A DNA stretch of 16,529 nucleotides from Ramicandelaber brevisporus (lineage: Eukaryota; Kickxellomycota; Ramicandelaberales; Ramicandelaberaceae), in contig MU602860.1 in the NCBI GenBank assembly GCA_025201865.1, positions 13,686 through 30,214 of the forward strand, given 5' to 3'. Position numbers and translations under genes: made by a program. The notes beneath the pieces were generated by a model. It was not told the DNA's origin, did not search any database, and saw only the letters and a list, made by a program, of their open reading frames with translations. Positions 1 through 7,548 of the stretch are shown one piece after another (position 1 is the first letter of the stretch; each line of letters opens with the position of its first letter).

Positions 1-860
1 CTTGGTGCGGCAGGGACAGGTGCGCTTTTGAGATGGCCACGTCGTAACGAAACGCAACAGCAGCCACAGCAGCCACAGCAGCAGCAAATACAACTACAGC
101 AACTACAGCAACCACAGCAACAACAGCAGCAGCAACCACAGCCAGCCCCATTACCAAGTGATGCAGTTGCTATCAACATGGATGGAAATTCACCGAGCGG
201 TAGTGCTGGTGTACAGAGACCACCACAAACACCACCACAAACACCACCACAAATACCACCTCGATCAGAACATCGCCCGCCAACAAATAGGCTGTCTAGT
301 GCTGCTGCTGCGCAATGCTCCTTGGTTCGTCGCTCTGGTGAGGGTGGTTGCGGTCGCCCCGGCTCCAAACCTGCTAATAACAGCGGTAAACCTCCCAAGA
401 ACAATGTCAGTCCCTCTACAAAGAATACCCGTGATCCCCTCGCTAAACCTCGCAGTGGTATTAAGGGCAGCAAGCCAAGTCGTGGTCCTTCCCCATCCAC
501 CCGCGATCGTCAGCGTCCTGATGCATCGCGTCCTAATGCATCGCGTCCTGCTGGCAAACCAGCCTCTAAGCGCACAAGCCAGGCAAGTTCTGCTCGCCCA
601 CCTACTCCAGCACGTCCAAATGACAATGCTAAATCAAATCGCATCCCGCCCCCAAAGCCACATCAACGCTCACGCAACCAAGCTCGTCCCCAGCAGCAGC
701 GTCGTCGTAAATGATGGAACACTAATAGTTTTGCACAATTTCTTCTTTTCTTCTCACCTCTTTTCCAGTATATTGTGGTTGCATTCCGCGCATCATATGG
801 TTAACGGGGGATAATGATATTCCGCAGTATCGGACCATTTACAGAATAACAGTTGTGTGA
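1..860 (+). CDS. Gln-rich / Arg-Ser-Pro-rich basic protein, 5'-partial, one predicted intron
   Basis: The reading frame is open from base 1 with no ATG, so the protein starts upstream of the window. The visible part begins LGAAGTGALLRWPRR, then has a Gln/Pro tract (bases 49-147), three copies of a PPQT-type repeat (220-260), a DASRP/NASRP repeat (520-549) and a long Lys/Arg/Ser/Pro-rich low-complexity region. Read without splicing it stops at 712-714 after RRRK. A GTAAAT donor at 707, a CTAAT branch-like site at 722-726 and a pyrimidine tract ending in CAG at 766-768 define a 62-nt intron. Splicing 706 to 769 keeps the frame open for about 30 more codons, to TGA at 858-860, with a less repetitive tail (starts LYCGCIPRII, ends RITVV). 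No domain was recognised; the basic composition suggests nucleic-acid binding or a nuclear protein, but that is inference. Coding status is fairly secure; the spliced end is likely but unproven. Confidence 0.65.
55..147 (+). repeat. CAG/CAA/CCA triplet tract (poly-Gln/Pro)
   Basis: This is an interrupted CAG/CAA array with CCA units, encoding runs of Gln separated by Pro and a few Leu/Ile residues. The mixture of Gln codons suggests selection on the peptide, or an old array, rather than a freshly expanded pure repeat. Confidence 0.85.
220..260 (+). repeat. 12-bp tandem repeat encoding PPQT
   Basis: Slightly more than three copies of a 12-bp CCACCACAAACA-type unit are in frame and encode PPQT/PPQI. 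It sits in the low-complexity part of the first gene. Confidence 0.85.
520..549 (+). repeat. 15-bp tandem duplication (DASRP/NASRP)
   Basis: Two 15-bp units differ only at the first base (GATGCATCGCGTCCT and AATGCATCGCGTCCT). They are in frame and give two five-residue units, in the basic Ser/Arg/Pro-rich region of the first gene. Confidence 0.85.
707..768 (+). other. Predicted short intron in the first gene
   Basis: It has the donor GTAAAT at 707-712, the branch-like CTAAT (matches CTRAY) at 722-726, a T/C-rich tract at 739-765 and the acceptor CAG at 766-768. The length of 62 nt is usual for fungal introns. The donor overlaps the unspliced stop codon (712-714), so splicing would remove that stop and extend the protein. 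Confidence 0.6.
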
Positions 861-982
861 AGCAGCATTTAGGGCCGGCTCTGGTGAGGTCACGATATGT
901 AGAGCTATGAACCGTCTTGACACCCTTCATTACATTTCGACAGAAGTTCATTTTAATGTAGTCTTCTTCATCTCAATACCTC

Positions 983-988
983 ATTAAA
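983..988 (+). promoter_or_regulatory. Possible poly(A) signal ATTAAA for the first gene
   Basis: ATTAAA lies about 125 nt after the predicted spliced stop at 858-860 and 60 nt before the tRNA. A single hexamer is weak evidence. The rest of 861-1047 shows nothing else recognisable. Confidence 0.25.
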
Positions 989-1047
989 TGATATGCTAGA
1001 ATAGAAAACATTCATTCCCATTCAAGCGGATAGAGATTTAGGAGTAT

Positions 1048-1119
1048 ACCGATGTGGTCCAACGGCTAGGATAGTGGTCTTTCACACCATTGGCCCGGGT
1101 TCGACTCCCGGCATCGGTG
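1048..1119 (+). tRNA. tRNA-Glu (anticodon TTC)
   Basis: A complete cloverleaf can be folded by eye. The acceptor ACCGATG (1048-1054) pairs with CATCGGT (1112-1118); discriminator G is at 1119. D stem GTCC/GGAT is at 1057-1060/1069-1072. Anticodon stem GTGGT/ACCAT is at 1074-1078/1086-1090, with loop CTTTCAC and anticodon TTC at 1081-1083, which decodes GAA (and GAG by wobble). T stem CCGGG/CCCGG is at 1095-1099/1107-1111 with loop TTCGACT. The internal pol III promoter is visible as an A box at 1055-1065 and a B box GGTTCGACTCC at 1098-1108. There is no intron and no encoded CCA, as expected for a eukaryotic nuclear tRNA. It lies between two protein genes. Confidence 0.97.
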
Positions 1120-1126
1120 AAATATC

Positions 1127-1130
1127 TTTT
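1127..1130 (+). terminator. Pol III terminator (T4) of the tRNA gene
   Basis: The first run of four T after the tRNA lies 8 nt past its 3' end; a second T4 follows at 1135-1138 as a likely back-up. The rest of the gap up to the LIM gene stop at 1274 shows no other feature. Confidence 0.7.
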
Positions 1131-1273
1131 GTTCTTTTGATCCCACAAATCATCGTTTGAATCACTTTGCTGTATCATTCTTTTGCTTGGCTTTAATAAC
1201 AGTGCAAACGGGTTGGTGCTTTTTTAAAGACGAAGAAACGAAACGAGATGAAATAATATGAAGAGAATAGCGC

Positions 1274-4200
1274 TTAATGATTAACGATTGAGTTTTGCTC
1301 TAAAAAGCTTTCAACAGTTGGACGATATTTGGGGTTTCCAACTGTGTCAGTGCTTGGAGAGCGATGTTGCTGCGATGGATTCGAAAGTGGTGGAAGGTGG
1401 GGAATTGGCAATTGGCTGCTGTATTGTGATCTGCTGCGAGTGTGGTGCAGATTGTAGCCATTGAACAATCCGCGCGCCTCGAGCTCTTGCTTGCGTGTTT
1501 CAGCTGCCATGAGTTCATCCAGCTGGGTTCGCGGACGGGGTGATGCTGATGACGGCGGTGACGACTCTTGCGAGAACGATCCACCGAATGAGGGCGAAAG
1601 GGCTCTGCGCAAGGATTCGGGCAGATGAGTGCGTGGACTGCCGCTGTTGGTGCGAGGACGACCTCCCACGGGAGAGGCGGCTTGGCGACGCGGGGATGTG
1701 TCGCTACTGCCATCGAACACTGTTCTACCGAGAGGAATATTGGAGCGTGGCTGGCGTAAAAGAGTTGATGAATGATGCTGGCAGTATAACTTAGATCCAT
1801 TTCTAACACTACGCGAAACATCAACCACAACGTCACAATGTGCACAAACCAGGCATGCTTGATGGTAATTATCACGTCCATTCTGAACAAGCGTCGTGCG
1901 ATCATTAATGCTGTCTCCACATAGTGTGCACTTTATAACTTCAACGGCCGGCTGAGGTGGCTGTTCAATTGACTGTTCTACAACTTGCTGGCTGATGATT
2001 GATTGTTTTCCATTGTCCTCCAGGGCTGTAGCGAATGAATCCATGGCTATCGAAGAAGGCTCAATTTGTAAATTAATGCTTTGCGATGGGAACATTTGTG
2101 ACATTGCTGAATCAATTGAACTAATAAATCTACCCAAAGTAACATTGTTAAGATTGCCCATATTCAGAGTCTTCTTTGTATCTTTAACCAATTCTCCAAT
2201 CATTTCATCTCCAAAATCTGCCAATCGACGCAATACTCTTGCAATCTCATTTACATCACGGTCAGTATCATTACCATTACCACTGCCATTGTCATTAATA
2301 TTGTCATCATCACTATCAATATTCTGTCGAGGAGATGGGGTTACGTGCTGATGACGTGGAGTTGAGGCTTGGCTCTGCGCAAATTGCACAGTGTCAACGT
2401 GAATACTTGAGACTGGCTCAGACTCTTGTGCTGGTTTTGGTACTGGTGAGGTTTCCGGCTCTCTGAATAGCTGCGGGACTGGTTGCTGAGGTTCTGGAGA
2501 TGGAGGTGCAGGAGGCGGTGAAGGGGAACGATAGCGTTGTGAGTGAAATTGTGGCTCTGGTTGTAGTTCTGGTTCTGGTTCTGGTTCTGCTTGAGGCTGT
2601 TGCTGTTGCCGCTGCTGATGCTGATGTTGATGTTGTTGTGGAGGCTGTGATTGTAACTGTGGATGAGGAATATTCATTAAATTTCTGAAACCAATTACGC
2701 ACTTTTTACAAAAAAATTTGCCGTCTTCAGAATCCCATTCATTTACGGAAAGTTGCCTATCACATGATGAACATTGGAAGCATGATAAGTGAATTGGCAC
2801 TTTGTATGGAACACATCTATCTGATGTATTTGTAATTGGTTTTTTGCACATGCCACACTGCTCATATTGAGATGGAGGAGTGGGAGTATCTCTTCCAGAG
2901 TAGCGTTCACGTAAAGCAGCCACATTGACATTTGCTCCATTTGACAATCGTCTCTGAGGCGGAGGTGTGTTTACTCTTTCAGGTTTGGACTTTAGACTCT
3001 TTTTCCTCTTTGGTGGTGACTTTGGAGGAGGCTCTGCAAATATCATTTGTGGTCTACCAGTTAGAACTAATGGAATTGAAGTGAATGCTGATTGAGGAAC
3101 TATTATCTTTGGAGGCGGCTCCTGCTCAGTTGCAGTGCTATCTTCCGTGTAAGCTTCACTAATTTCACTCGGCTCATAATGTCTGTTATTATTGCTATTA
3201 TGATGGTGATTGTTATTATTATACTTTGCAATCTCATTTGACACAGTTTCATTTCCAGATCTATTATTACTGCTGCTATCATTGCCATTGTTGCTATTAT
3301 TAGTGATGGCTGTAGTTATTGTGTCCAGCAGTCTTTTTGGTGCATTTACTATTTTGTCAACAATTGTGTCATTTCTTGGCTCTGATCTATTCTGATACTG
3401 CTGACTGCTGCCGTTTCTGCCATTGTTGCTATTATTATATGAAACCAGGTCACGTGTATTGTTTTGATGATGTTGTTGTTGATGTTGATTTTGGTAACCA
3501 TGTGGATGGCTAAATGACTGCTGAGTAGGTGATGGTGTGCGAGCTCGTTCAATCTGCTTGGCGGGTGGTCGCTGATTTTGATTATAATGCGACTGAGGGT
3601 GATGTTCATGGTTATACTGGTGAGATTGCTGACGAGATTGCTGATTGTGCTGTTGGGTCTGAGTCTGCTGCGCGTGCGACTGATGATGTCTTTGTGGCTC
3701 CAAATCTGTGCTCCTGCCATTTCCATTACTATTGTAGCCACTGTTACCATTATTATTATTATTTGTATTAGTAGTAGCAGCAGTAGCATCACTATTATCA
3801 AATGGGATATTATTTCTCAATCTCTGCTTTGAACGCCAGGATAAAGTAGAGTCTCTATCTTGACTTGAAGAGCGAGGTCTCTGTTGTTTCTCATTGTAAT
3901 ATGAATTATGATCAACCGCATTATTACTGCTATTACTATTACCATTACCATTACCATTACTATTTTTGTTGTTATTACTGCTATTGTTATTGTTATTATT
4001 ACTGCTGTTTAATATTGTGGCTGGTGTTTCGAATCGCTGAGGTTCAAAATTGGACACAAAGTTCATTGGTGGCCATCTCGGCGACCAGCGAGAAGGAGGC
4101 GATGGTGGTCGAAACCGAGCCATTGCTGTTGCCGACGGTGATTCTGCTGAACTGTCCTGTAGCACTCTATTGTTACCAGTGTTGCTAGTGTTATTATTAT

Positions 4201-4699
4201 GAGTATGAGTATGAGTATGAGTGTTATTCGTAGGAGTAGTATTGTTGCTACTATTACCAAATGCAGAGAATGTCATAGGGTTAACAGCTGCAGTTGATTG
4301 CTGAGGATGAGGATGAGGATAATTGGTGCTAACATCTACGTGAAAGACATTATTATTGTTACTATTACTATTACCACTATAACGTCTCTCATTGCCACCA
4401 CCAGCACGATTATTATTCGGAGTGGCATTGACCATAATATGACTGGGGGCACCATCAATCCGATGAGTGTGCTGCATACCAGAAGAGTCTGTTGTAGTTA
4501 CATATCGCTGACCGTCATCACTGCTGGTGAACTTGACTGAGAACCGAGCTGAAGCTGCAGCCGTAGGTGAACTGCTAGACTCTGGCTGATCGCCATCTGC
4601 TACCCTCTCATCTCGCGTGCTAGGAAAGAGGTCGCCAGACACTCTGACGTTGAACGCTGGCGACGGCTGCATCGCAAAGGCAGTGTACGGTGCTGCCAT
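1274..4699 (-). CDS. Asn/Gln-rich protein with two LIM domains, 1141 aa
   Basis: Two LIM zinc-binding domains with identical spacing are visible. LIM1 (residues 615-667) has C615, C618, H637, C640, C643, C646, C664, C667. LIM2 (924-976) has C924, C927, H946, C949, C952, C955, C973, H976. LIM domains are protein-binding modules, often of actin or cell-polarity scaffolds. Here they are separated by 256 residues of Gln/Pro/Glu-rich spacer that contains a less repetitive, helix-like stretch (about 820-880). The first ~610 residues are mostly low complexity (poly-Asn, His-Thr repeats, Gln/His tracts). No RhoGAP, homeobox or kinase domain is seen, so Lrg1/Rga-type, LIM-homeobox and LIM-kinase identities are not supported; a paxillin-like scaffold role is only a guess. 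The start is well fixed: an in-frame TAG lies 6 nt upstream of the ATG at 4699, and no intron is needed. It diverges from the RanBP3-like gene. Confidence 0.9.
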   Translation of the reverse strand: MAAPYTAFAMQPSPAFNVRVSGDLFPSTRDERVADGDQPESSSSPTAAASARFSVKFTSSDDGQRYVTTTDSSGMQHTHRIDGAPSHIMVNATPNNNRAGGGNERRYSGNSNSNNNNVFHVDVSTNYPHPHPQQSTAAVNPMTFSAFGNSSNNTTPTNNTHTHTHTHNNNTSNTGNNRVLQDSSAESPSATAMARFRPPSPPSRWSPRWPPMNFVSNFEPQRFETPATILNSSNNNNNNSSNNNKNSNGNGNGNSNSSNNAVDHNSYYNEKQQRPRSSSQDRDSTLSWRSKQRLRNNIPFDNSDATAATTNTNNNNNGNSGYNSNGNGRSTDLEPQRHHQSHAQQTQTQQHNQQSRQQSHQYNHEHHPQSHYNQNQRPPAKQIERARTPSPTQQSFSHPHGYQNQHQQQHHQNNTRDLVSYNNSNNGRNGSSQQYQNRSEPRNDTIVDKIVNAPKRLLDTITTAITNNSNNGNDSSSNNRSGNETVSNEIAKYNNNNHHHNSNNNRHYEPSEISEAYTEDSTATEQEPPPKIIVPQSAFTSIPLVLTGRPQMIFAEPPPKSPPKRKKSLKSKPERVNTPPPQRRLSNGANVNVAALRERYSGRDTPTPPSQYEQCGMCKKPITNTSDRCVPYKVPIHLSCFQCSSCDRQLSVNEWDSEDGKFFCKKCVIGFRNLMNIPHPQLQSQPPQQHQHQHQQRQQQQPQAEPEPEPELQPEPQFHSQRYRSPSPPPAPPSPEPQQPVPQLFREPETSPVPKPAQESEPVSSIHVDTVQFAQSQASTPRHQHVTPSPRQNIDSDDDNINDNGSGNGNDTDRDVNEIARVLRRLADFGDEMIGELVKDTKKTLNMGNLNNVTLGRFISSIDSAMSQMFPSQSINLQIEPSSIAMDSFATALEDNGKQSIISQQVVEQSIEQPPQPAVEVIKCTLCGDSINDRTTLVQNGRDNYHQACLVCAHCDVVVDVSRSVRNGSKLYCQHHSSTLLRQPRSNIPLGRTVFDGSSDTSPRRQAASPVGGRPRTNSGSPRTHLPESLRRALSPSFGGSFSQESSPPSSASPRPRTQLDELMAAETRKQELEARGLFNGYNLHHTRSRSQYSSQLPIPHLPPLSNPSQQHRSPSTDTVGNPKYRPTVESFLEQNSIVNH
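2565..2589 (-). repeat. GGTTCT hexamer array (Glu-Pro repeat)
   Basis: About four copies of GGTTCT on the plus strand read as AGAACC on the coding strand and give EPEPEPE in the spacer between the two LIM domains. Confidence 0.8.
4199..4222 (-). repeat. ATGAGT hexamer array (His-Thr repeat)
   Basis: Four near-perfect ATGAGT units encode HTHTHTH in the N-terminal low-complexity half of the LIM protein, next to an Asn-rich run coded by ATT/ATTATT triplets on the plus strand. Confidence 0.75.
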
Positions 4700-4930
4700 A
4701 TGCTATCACAGCGTCAGTGAAGGTGTAAAGTCAGGGTTGCAGTTTAAAATGGAAAACAAAGAGACAAAGATAAAAAAAAAAAGACAAAGACAAAGAAAGG
4801 TCAAGATTCAGGAACTCTCTCTTTTTCTAGTTGATGTAAGGCTGGCGGTTGGTTGACTTGATAGCTAACCAAACAAGCTTGTGGCGTGTCTTTGACACTG
4901 GTTTACGACGCAAGAGGCAGGCACACAGAC

Positions 4931-4950
4931 TCTCCTTGACTCTCCTTGAC
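4931..4950. repeat. Tandem TCTCCTTGAC, copy 1 (two units)
   Basis: Two exact copies of the 10-mer TCTCCTTGAC are directly adjacent. A second occurrence with one and a half units lies at 5037-5053. The junction creates TGACTCT, which resembles the core of Gcn4/AP-1 type bZIP sites (TGACTCA), though the last base differs. Confidence 0.7.
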
Positions 4951-5004
4951 GCTTGAAGCCATAACTCGCACGGACAGCACAGTGGCAGTGTGACTAACAA
5001 TCTA

Positions 5005-5136
5005 GATATCTAGCTAGCCAGTTAGTTAACGAGCGTTCTCCTTGACTCTCCTTCAGTAAAAGAAAAGATAGCATTCATACAGGAATATACGAGACATGCA
5101 TTCCGATATCTAGCTGAGCGCTGTTCTCTTTGAACG
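5005..5136. repeat. Imperfect promoter duplication with 100-bp period
   Basis: GATATCTAGCT occurs at 5005-5015 and again at 5105-5115, exactly 100 bp apart. Each is followed by GAGCG and then GTTCTCCTTGA or GTTCTCTTTGA, with a 15-bp gap in the first copy and none in the second. This looks like an old duplication of a regulatory block. Confidence 0.6.
5037..5053. repeat. TCTCCTTGACTCTCCTT, copy 2
   Basis: This repeats the element at 4931-4950 about 106 bp away and again contains TGACTCT. It overlaps the larger duplicated module described for 5005-5136. Confidence 0.7.
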
Positions 5137-5185
5137 AATATGATGCTTTACTGATATCAACGAGGATGTGAATGTAGATGCAAAA

Positions 5186-5201
5186 GGCGGTTTCCACCGC
5201 C
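5186..5201. promoter_or_regulatory. CGG-N6-CCG palindrome / GGCGGT stem-loop
   Basis: GGCGGT-TTCC-ACCGCC is a perfect 6-bp inverted repeat 125 bp upstream of the RanBP3-like start codon. It contains CGG-N6-CCG, the geometry bound by some fungal Zn2Cys6 dimers (Ppr1 type). A near-identical element lies at 14847-14862 in the leader of another gene. Confidence 0.4.
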
Positions 5202-5267
5202 CGCTGTGCAGTGTGAAAGAGTGTCAACAGCCTGCTTCACAGAGAAAAGAAAATTAAACAAAAAAAA

Positions 5268-5291
5268 ACAACAACAACAACAACAACAACA
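5268..5291 (+). repeat. ACA/CAA microsatellite in the 5' leader
   Basis: A run of about eight ACA units lies 36 bp before the ATG of the RanBP3-like gene, inside an A-rich, G-poor stretch. Unstructured CAA-rich leaders are typical of efficiently scanned 5' UTRs. Confidence 0.75.
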
Positions 5292-5326
5292 GCCAAAAAG
5301 AAGAAGAAAAAATATCAGAACGGAAG

Positions 5327-6823
5327 ATGGACAGTGTTGACAAGACGAACGACACAAAGAGAAAGCGCTCTGATGAGGCGGACGACAGCAGTAACAATGC
5401 TGATCTGCAGGTAGCGACTGAAACTGCTGCTGCTGCTGCTGTTGTGAATGCGGACGATCGCTCAGCTGTCGCCGATGTTGACACTGCTGCCGGTCATGCA
5501 ACCTCGCCAAAGTCGCCAAAGTCGCCGTCATCGAGACGCCGTCGTCGTGCTAGCTCTGTGAGTTCTCCAACTAGACGTTCCTCGCGTCTTCAGCAGAAAT
5601 CTACTGAGGAGAGCGAGACCAGTGCTGCCATCACCGAGCCGCCAGCCAAGAGACGCGCTATCCATGAAGAGTCTGCTGTGACGAAGACCAATGTCGAGGA
5701 TGCGCCAGCCGAGGCTCCATCCGAGCCGTCAGTTGAACAGCCACCGTCAACAAAGACGGCCGCACCCGTCGCAGCGGAGTCGAACCAGGAAACTGCGACT
5801 GATGCGGCGACTACAGCTGTGACTACAGCTGTGACTGAGACCAAAGCCAAGACCACGGCCACAGATGATGGCGAAGTTGCTGGTAAGTCTGAGAAGAAGT
5901 TTATGGAAGAGACCAGTGCTAAGCCAAAGTTTACTGGATTTGGTGGATTCTCCAATGGACCATCGGTGATTACTGGAGAGAGACTGGATTCAGCGCCATC
6001 TTCAAAGAGTATTTTTGGCGGATTTCCTTCAAAAGCAACTACCACATCAACTGCTGCAGCTGCTACTTCTGGTGGTATTGGTGGTGGTATTGGTGGTGGT
6101 AGTAAATTTGGGACGTTTGGAACATTTGGCTCATCTGGATTTGGCTCATTTACTGGGAAGGCTTCATCTACTTTTGGCGCGCCTGTCTCATCGTTTGGTA
6201 AGCCTGCAGCTCGTTCCAGTAAGCCAGCTAAGAATAAGACTAAAGCGACTGGTGAAGATGGAGAGAATGACTCTGACGATGATGACGAAGATGAGGAGGA
6301 TGATGACAATGATGGTGGAAACGAGGGAGATGGCAACGAGGCTGATATATTAGACTATAGAGCACCGGCGGCAGACTTGATGCCTAGTGGGCCAATTGAA
6401 CAGAGTACGGGAGAAGAGAACGAAACTACGCTGTGTGAATGCACTGGTAAATTATATGAAGTGGATACTGCCCATAAAAGTCACAAGGAGCGTGGACAAG
6501 GTTTGTTTAAAATCAATAGACTTAATTCCGATAACTCAAAGGTCCGTTTGATTATGAGAAATAGCTCGACAAAGCGCTTGATTCTGAATGCAAATATCCC
6601 TCAAAACTTCTTCTATCGTCTGGAGCAGACCTTGTATATTCGGTTCAACTTGCTGGTGAGAACCCCTCTCGAAGACTCCGAGGAAGCCAAAGAACTCGAC
6701 AAGCCTCGTCCTGCCTCTTATATCCTCCGTGTGGCCAACGAAGCCGGTGCTCTAAGCATTAAGAACACTTTGGACGATATTCATAAAACTCATTCAAACG
6801 GTGCCTCAGGCATCACCGCCTAA
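5327..6823 (+). CDS. Yrb2/Hba1/RanBP3-like protein: FG motifs plus C-terminal Ran-binding domain
   Basis: This 498-aa protein probably assists Crm1-dependent nuclear export by binding Ran-GTP. Visible order: a basic NLS-like KRKR at 11-14, a second basic patch at 70-74, Ala/Thr/Ser-rich acidic sequence to about 190, then an FG-rich block at about 199-300 (GFGGF, SIFGGF, TFGTFG, STFGAP, SSFGKP) with a Gly-Ile-Gly repeat. A strongly acidic stretch follows at about 313-340, then a Ran-binding domain (about 355-485). The RanBD opens with the family-typical TGEENETTL and GKLYEVD and continues with KERGQGLFKIN and RLIMRNSSTKRLILN. The order FG, acidic, RanBD matches Yrb2/RanBP3 rather than cytosolic RanBP1 (which lacks FG motifs) or Nup2/Nup50 (different N-terminus). 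It is longer than S. cerevisiae Yrb2, from memory about 330 aa. The start ATG has a good context (AAGATGG). No intron is required. Confidence 0.88.
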   Translation: MDSVDKTNDTKRKRSDEADDSSNNADLQVATETAAAAAVVNADDRSAVADVDTAAGHATSPKSPKSPSSRRRRRASSVSSPTRRSSRLQQKSTEESETSAAITEPPAKRRAIHEESAVTKTNVEDAPAEAPSEPSVEQPPSTKTAAPVAAESNQETATDAATTAVTTAVTETKAKTTATDDGEVAGKSEKKFMEETSAKPKFTGFGGFSNGPSVITGERLDSAPSSKSIFGGFPSKATTTSTAAAATSGGIGGGIGGGSKFGTFGTFGSSGFGSFTGKASSTFGAPVSSFGKPAARSSKPAKNKTKATGEDGENDSDDDDEDEEDDDNDGGNEGDGNEADILDYRAPAADLMPSGPIEQSTGEENETTLCECTGKLYEVDTAHKSHKERGQGLFKINRLNSDNSKVRLIMRNSSTKRLILNANIPQNFFYRLEQTLYIRFNLLVRTPLEDSEEAKELDKPRPASYILRVANEAGALSIKNTLDDIHKTHSNGASGITA

Positions 6824-6909
6824 GTTATGTTTTAACTACTCCTCATTCCTTTTACTTTATTACTATTTCTTTTTTCTTTTTGAACAAAAGTAACTCAACA
6901 AAACAAAAG

Positions 6910-7539
6910 ATGGCCGAGTTCACTGAAGATGACTTTGCAGCACAGCTGGACGATGAAGCCCCAGTGGCTCAATCTACCTCATCTGATCATGACAGCAAAG
7001 ACGCCAGCTCTCTTCGCAAGGACCTGTTTGATCTCTTGTCCTCACACTCAGTTTCTCCGTTTGCCGCCTATGAACTGCTGCCAAGCAAAGTAACAATGGA
7101 TACGCGTTTCACAGTATTCGGCGATAACGACCAGCAGCGACGCGATCTCTTTGATGAATACTGCCGCGAGAGAGCTCGATTGCCAAAGAAAAGGACATTC
7201 AGTCAAGACTCGAAACGCGATAGAGGCACATCTGTAAATACACCTACTTCTCGATTCATTGCACTAGTCCAAGAAGCGCTAAAGGAACACGATAAAGATG
7301 GCAGCGAACGAAGCAAATTGACATACAAAGGATTCAAGAAGCTTTACAAAACAGACGATCGATTCCTGGGTATTATTCTTGACGATGAGCGGAGAAATCT
7401 GTTTAGTGAGGCCAGCACAAGGTCTTCAAACAGAAGAGACAAAACTCGCAGCCGCAGCCGTAGTCCCACTCCTAAACGAAAAACAATAACAACAATAATA
7501 ATAATAGTAATAATAGTAATAATAGTAATCGCCTTTTAA
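6910..7539 (+). CDS. Small protein with two FF domains, RS-like patch and Ile/Val C-terminal tail, 209 aa
   Basis: The ATG at 6910 (AAGATGG) is the first in the frame and lies 86 bp after the RanBP3-like stop. Two FF-type domains are recognisable. FF1 (about 33-90) runs from LRKDLFDLLSS through DTRFTVFGDNDQQRRDLFDEY. FF2 (about 115-170) runs from SRFIALVQEAL through DDRFLGIILDDERRNLF. The pattern of aromatic/Leu residues, DxRF and RRxLF fits FF modules of Prp40/FBP11 and TCERG1 (CA150), which bind phospho-CTD and splicing or elongation factors. A basic RSRSRSPTPKRK patch follows (180-191). WW domains, normally in front of FF repeats in those families, are absent, and there are only two FF modules against four to six. 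The last 18 residues (TITTIIIIVIIVIIVIAF) come from an ATA microsatellite and are wholly hydrophobic, odd for a nuclear protein. A role in pre-mRNA processing is inferred from the domains. Confidence 0.82.
   Translation: MAEFTEDDFAAQLDDEAPVAQSTSSDHDSKDASSLRKDLFDLLSSHSVSPFAAYELLPSKVTMDTRFTVFGDNDQQRRDLFDEYCRERARLPKKRTFSQDSKRDRGTSVNTPTSRFIALVQEALKEHDKDGSERSKLTYKGFKKLYKTDDRFLGIILDDERRNLFSEASTRSSNRRDKTRSRSRSPTPKRKTITTIIIIVIIVIIVIAF
7483..7528 (+). repeat. ACA/ATA/GTA triplet array at the end of the FF gene
   Basis: An AAT/AGT-type microsatellite is read in the ATA/GTA frame as an Ile/Val run. In the frame one base earlier it would read Asn/Ser-rich, ending NRLLKNRK at a stop at 7551-7553. An A5 run (7479-7483) sits just before the array. 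Confidence 0.85.
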
Positions 7540-7548
7540 AGAATAGAA

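Larger units (their letters stand above)
4700..5326. promoter_or_regulatory. Divergent promoter region between the LIM gene and the RanBP3-like gene
   Basis: These 627 bp separate two head-to-head genes and hold no credible ORF. The side next to the LIM gene (4740-4800) is A/G-rich on the plus strand, a pyrimidine-rich leader on the LIM strand, with no ATG on that strand between 4700 and about 4968. The centre (4930-5140) carries repeated motifs (listed separately). A perfect stem-loop or palindrome lies at 5186-5201 and a CAA array at 5268-5291 is in the RanBP3-like leader. No clear TATA box was recognised. Confidence 0.6.

Noticed and set aside
158-814. Overlapping plus-strand ORF rich in His/Lys and Leu in the first gene
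   Set aside because: It is the same repeat DNA read in another frame; the Gln/Pro/Arg frame is open from base 1 and has the more natural composition.
3103-4260. Ile/Met- or Leu/Tyr-rich ORFs across the poly-Asn part of the LIM gene, on both strands
   Set aside because: They are shadow readings of AAT/ATT triplet arrays in the wrong frame; the LIM frame is continuous over the whole stretch.
5883-5888. GTAAGT donor-like site inside the RanBP3-like gene (also GTAAGC near 6198)
   Set aside because: The frame is continuous through both sites into the FG and Ran-binding regions, so no intron is needed.
6880-6909. Ten-codon N-terminal extension of the FF gene from a TTG codon
   Set aside because: TTG is not a usual eukaryotic start; the ATG at 6910 has a good context.
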